NCBI GenBank assembly: GCA_963995525.1
Contig: OZ023216.1
Span: forward strand, 41,024,659-41,088,658
Source of the DNA: Escarpia spicata
Taxonomy: Eukaryota > Annelida > Polychaeta > Sabellida > Siboglinidae
Reading direction: 5' to 3'
Length of the DNA: 64,000 nucleotides
Part shown: positions 60,901 to 64,000 of the stretch, in pieces
Layout of the letters: every line of letters starts with the position of its first letter
Numbering within the stretch: position 1 is the first letter of the stretch
Translations under genes and position numbers: made by a program
The notes under the pieces: generated by a model
Databases searched by the model: none
What the model saw: only the letters and a program-made list of their open reading frames with translations
What the model was told of the DNA's origin: nothing

Positions 60901-62566
60901 CTACCCATCACTTGTTTACCAACATCATCTCTCTTAAATGCCTATGACTGACTACCTGCCTTAAATGTGATTCTGTGCAATCTTGATTGGTTCGTGTCGC
61001 AATATTACTTTGTCATAAACTTAACGAGGCCTGCTGCAGACGTAATTCTTTAAAGAAGCAATAAAGATTATGCTGTTTTAAAGAGCATAAAAACCCGAAA
61101 TCCTTGGATCAAAATGAGCATAGAAAGAGCCAATTGAACCGGGGCACTTTGGAGGGAATGCACTTACAATATTCCAAAGTTAGGATACAAGGTATTAATA
61201 TTATATCTACATTAATATACAGCTGTCGTCTTCAGTTCTCCACATAAAATGTCTTTTGTTGCAGGATGAAAGCCAAGCAATCCAACTGACCTATTTGACT
61301 GGTTCTCAACTTGACACGGTGAGTGCGTCATTGACAACTGTACAAGTATCACTGGGTGCACTTGTTGCAATGTGTTCTAAATACCATTCCAGATCAGTTT
61401 AGAGTTCTTCCATTATTGTGGGTCTCTAAATATTGTTTAAGCTAACCTCGTCTGCCTCTGATTGAAATTTATAAAAGGGAAACAAAAGGTAATTATGAGG
61501 GCTTATATAGCTGTTTGAAAGAGTTAATACAATCTAACCATTTGTAACTACCATCAACAATATTCATGCTTGTCGTTTACTCAGAATTAATTTTCATGGT
61601 GCCAGATTCTAGTGAAATCTTACAGTTTCCGACATATTGAGAAACTCCCCCGATGCTTGACCAGTATGTGCCTATCTTGAGCTTCTATGGCCATGACCAT
61701 GATGCTGCAGTGATGCGTTGATGCTCCTGTTTCCTCAACAAGTATATAATATGTCAGCTTATAACCATTTGTTGGTTTCTTCAGCAATTTTGCAGGCACT
61801 GTAACATTGTCATGTTTATTCTAGTCCATGGAGCATGATATTACCAGGTAATTAATATAAAAAATGAGGAATAGATAACCTTTAATACTTGAATAGATAC
61901 ATAGGCATCAGAATGTGGTGAATATTGGGGGCAGGGTGGCCAAAAACCTCCAACTGCACTCCCCCTGGCACCAAAAACCTCTACTGCACCCATTGAGGCA
62001 TCACAAACCTCCAACTGCACTTCCTCTTGTGGCAACAAAAACCTACTGCACCCCTTGAGGTACTAAAAACCTCTAATTGCACTCCCCTTGTGGCACGAAA
62101 AACCTCCAACTGCACTCCCCTTGAGACACCAACTGCACTCCCTTGGCCTTGCCACACATCTCCCCAGTCACCAGCCCAAGATATTCGGGGGATAAAGCAC
62201 TAGAACAAGTATTCTAACCAAAACCAGAACTAGTATTCTAACCAACAATGCCATTTTACATCAAACTCCTAGATGTCTGATTGACAGGTGAAGTGGAACA
62301 AGCAAAGGAAAACATGGAATCTCTGAATGACTAGTTTGTTATATTTGTAGGGAATCGTCATTCCTGTAGTGAAGGTTGAAGAAGAACAGTACATCTCCAC
62401 AGGAATACAGTTGCAGTCCTTAGAAGCAGCACCAGGACAGATTCAGTGCACTCCCGTGGACGTCACACAAATTCTTCGAGAATCTTCAAACGGTTTTAAT
62501 GATTATGAAATCTTACAAGGTATACATTACGAAAGAAACGTAGAAACATCCCACGTAAAGAAATAG
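57965..62566 (+). CDS. THAP-domain protein gene, four exons
   Basis: Exons 57965-58315, 60451-60525, 61265-61318 and 62351-62566 all join in phase 0 at GT-AG introns, giving 231 residues. The start is the ATG of MVWCAAYGCTNATY, the usual THAP beginning. The C2CH zinc site is Cys4, Cys9, and the Cys and His of the CSAHFE block. FFRFP, the invariant Trp of KKWIRNC, and a final F/P stretch (LKPGSVPTIF) complete the domain (about 1-90). A basic segment (RAAKAKHK) follows. Later exons are acidic and featureless. THAP domains bind specific DNA in the nucleus. No nuclease or transposase domain is attached. Alternatively the last exon ends at a donor at 62520 and the gene continues beyond the window. 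An ATG-to-exon-2 alternative near 58829-58933 does not fit in phase. Confidence 0.72.
58316..59090 (+). other. First part of THAP gene intron 1
   Basis: AT-rich. At 58829-58933 an acceptor (TTTTGCAG) and donor (GTATGT) frame a possible cassette exon, but in the phase required by exon 1 it meets a stop. Confidence 0.4.
59097..60006. repeat. 60-bp minisatellite, 15 units
   Basis: Units of exactly 60 bp, each containing GGACATGTCATTGG, ACAAGACAGACGTGACATTG and GAGGGTTGGATGAGGGT. They differ mainly at CGG/TGG/CAG/CCG before ACATGTC and at ATT/GTT. Because 60 is a multiple of 3, four long frames stay open across it. They are repeats, not genes. The array ends in TTAGGGTTAGGG. Confidence 0.97.
60545..60730 (-). 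mobile_element. SINE fragment in THAP gene intron 2
   Basis: Shares with the 42.7-kb SINE, in the same orientation, TATCCAGTCC.TAGGACTGCTC, AAAGC.C.TTA, CCTGGCAGACCTGTTCA, CATTCAGCCA and the CCAAGTACTTGG/CCAGGTACT block. It lacks the tRNA-like head. Confidence 0.7.
61936..62155. repeat. Short CT/AC-rich minisatellite
   Basis: About seven diverged units of 30-36 bp based on AAAAACCTCCAACTGCACTC followed by CCCTTG.GGCAC. Some units are shortened. Confidence 0.8.
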
Positions 62567-62608
62567 TTTTGTAAGATTAAAAACCAACTAACAACAAAAT
62601 AGTTCTAT

Positions 62609-62614
62609 AATAAA
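62609..62614 (+). promoter_or_regulatory. Candidate poly(A) signal of the THAP gene
   Basis: Canonical AATAAA 43 bp after the TAG at 62564-62566. It supports the version of the gene that ends in the fourth exon. Confidence 0.45.
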
Positions 62615-62939
62615 TATGTGTGGTACTGTCATTATTTTCCAGTGAGGAACAATGTTTGGATTTAAGTAAGGTCGAGAGTAATCTACAGCATATGGTCCCA
62701 GCAATATAAAATAAAACATATTGTGATCATTCATATCACTGGTAAAATGTTATGTTGGGATAACAACATGATATTGTAATCAAAGCTAGTAATCAGCCAT
62801 TAATTGCATATGTAATGCTGCTATATGCGTGCATGACTGGTCAGTGAAATTACCCATGATTTTTAGTCCTTTGGCCAAAGGTCCAAGGGATTATTGCCAT
62901 CACTCTGCGTCCGCCGTTAGCTGCCATATCTCGGAAACC

Positions 62940-63155
62940 GTTCAGCAACTTTTTCTCTAATTTTGCATAGACATCTTAGGGCACTGCCACTATGCACAAG
63001 AAATCTGTATTTTATTGAATAATTTTAAGGGCTCCCTAGGGCCTCCATTTTTTCAAGCGTCTTTTTTTCTAATTTTGCATAGATGTATCTTGGGGTGCTG
63101 CCACTATATACAAGCAATCTGTATTTGATTGAATCATTCTAAGGGGCCCCCAAAG
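62940..63155. repeat. Diverged direct duplication, about 112-bp period
   Basis: Two copies, each with CTAATTTTGCATAGA, a CTGCCACTAT..ACAAG block, AATCTGTATTT.ATTGAAT and GGGC.CCC. No coding potential was recognised. Confidence 0.75.
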
Positions 63156-63213
63156 TGCAAAAGTTTTGCATTATCTAGTGGTTTTGAGAAGGACCCTTGA
63201 GACCACCCCCAAC

Positions 63214-63606
63214 AGTAGATTTTGTTTATTGTGCCACAAAGTCAACACCAAGACTAATCTCTGCAGCCTAGTGCTACTGTTCCATTGAGACCTTGACTAA
63301 TCTTTAATTGGTCACAGAGCCCAGGCAGAGTAGACACCCCTCCAACAGTAGATTGTGTTTAATGTGCCACAAAGTCAACACCATGACTAATCTCTGCAGC
63401 CTAGTGCTACTGTTCCATTGAGACCTTGACTAATCTTTAATTGGTCACAGAGCCCAGGCAGAGTAGACACCCCTCCAACAGTAGATTGTGTTTAATGTGC
63501 CACAAAGTCAACACCATGACTAATCTCTGCAGCCTAGTGCTACTGTTCCATTGAGACCTTGACTAATCTTTAATTGGTCACAGTGCCCAGGCAGAGTAGA
63601 CACAAT
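63214..63606. repeat. 133-bp tandem repeat, three units
   Basis: Unit starts at 63214, 63347 and 63480 share AGTAGATT.TGTTTA.TGTGCC, ACTAATCTCTGCAGCCTAG and TTTAATTGGTCACAG. Units 2 and 3 are almost identical, and unit 1 is slightly older. Confidence 0.95.
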
Positions 63607-63759
63607 TGACCCCTGTTAGACTGAACAGTTGCATAACACTTTTTATCTTCAAAACTTGATTTTCTATAATTGGAAGTTGTGTTTATTTTGATGTTCATTT
63701 AATTATTATAAAATGGTGTGACTGTGGTGTCTATTGGTTAAAGATGTATTGTCTGTAGA

Positions 63760-63828
63760 AACATGTAGGTGACAAACATAGAAAATTAATATTCTGTCAC
63801 CTGTAGGTGACAAACATAGAAAATTAAT
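63760..63828. repeat. Short perfect tandem duplication
   Basis: TGTAGGTGACAAACATAGAA and the following AATTAATATTCTG occur twice, about 39 bp apart, in otherwise AT-rich DNA. No gene is seen from 62,620 to the window end. Confidence 0.85.
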
Positions 63829-64000
63829 ATTCTGGACAACTATAGAGTGAAATATCCTACACTTTATTGATATCAAATGCATTCTACTGTTCTGTTTACG
63901 CTTGCCATGCCTTGTGTAGACATCGTACTGTGTAAATCAATTGTATCAATATAGACTAATAATTACAGATTCACAATATAGTTGACACCTGAAACAACCA

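Overview
This window is eukaryotic genomic DNA from an invertebrate animal. It has multi-exon genes with GT-AG introns, an AT-rich background, long microsatellites and a dense load of metazoan-type LINEs, SINEs, an LTR element and DNA transposons. The main gene is an animal chitin synthase. Together with the LINE, YqaJ-transposon and SINE content it suggests a marine invertebrate, most likely a lophotrochozoan (mollusc, annelid or brachiopod type). The species cannot be fixed from the sequence alone.

Layout. (1) 1-17 kb: a chitin synthase gene on the + strand. Thirteen consecutive exons (354-15708) join in phase to 4518 nt, or 1505 residues plus stop. The N-terminal exons lie upstream of the window. 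Its introns hold microsatellites, a TIR element with an L2-like LINE tail (2.5-3.3 kb), a 2.5-kb TIR element (7.1-9.6 kb) and a SINE (14.9 kb). (2) 17-23 kb: a very long (TG)n tract, gene-poor AT-rich DNA, a small MITE, possible minus-strand exons (19.5, 20.7 and 22.1-22.3 kb) and a 46-bp minisatellite. (3) 24-36 kb: a pile of retroelements. An RTE-like LINE is split by a CR1/L2-like LINE with an 8-bp target duplication, followed by a decayed Gypsy-like LTR element and another LINE. (4) 36-48 kb: a TIR element containing a perfect 53-bp-arm hairpin, a (GGAT)n array, a fairly young CR1-type LINE, a complete SINE and mostly empty DNA. (5) 48.5-56.5 kb: a CR1/L2-like LINE on the - strand, interrupted by a complete 5.1-kb DNA transposon. 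The transposon carries two convergent genes: an intact SWIM / YqaJ-nuclease / PHD protein, and a THAP plus DDE (Harbinger/ISL2EU-like) transposase broken by a frameshift. (6) 57-64 kb: a THAP-domain gene on the + strand with four phase-compatible exons. Its introns hold a 15-copy 60-bp minisatellite and a SINE. Tandem repeats follow to the window end.

How the parts relate. The chitin synthase and the stand-alone THAP gene are the only convincing host genes. Most of the rest is nested mobile DNA whose order of insertion can be read from target duplications and interrupted reading frames. The most interesting system is the transposon at 51.1-56.2 kb. It pairs a transposase with a second, better preserved gene that joins a zinc-binding SWIM module, a YqaJ-type nuclease and a PHD finger. 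The two genes end in a shared, nearly identical inverted repeat in their facing 3' regions.
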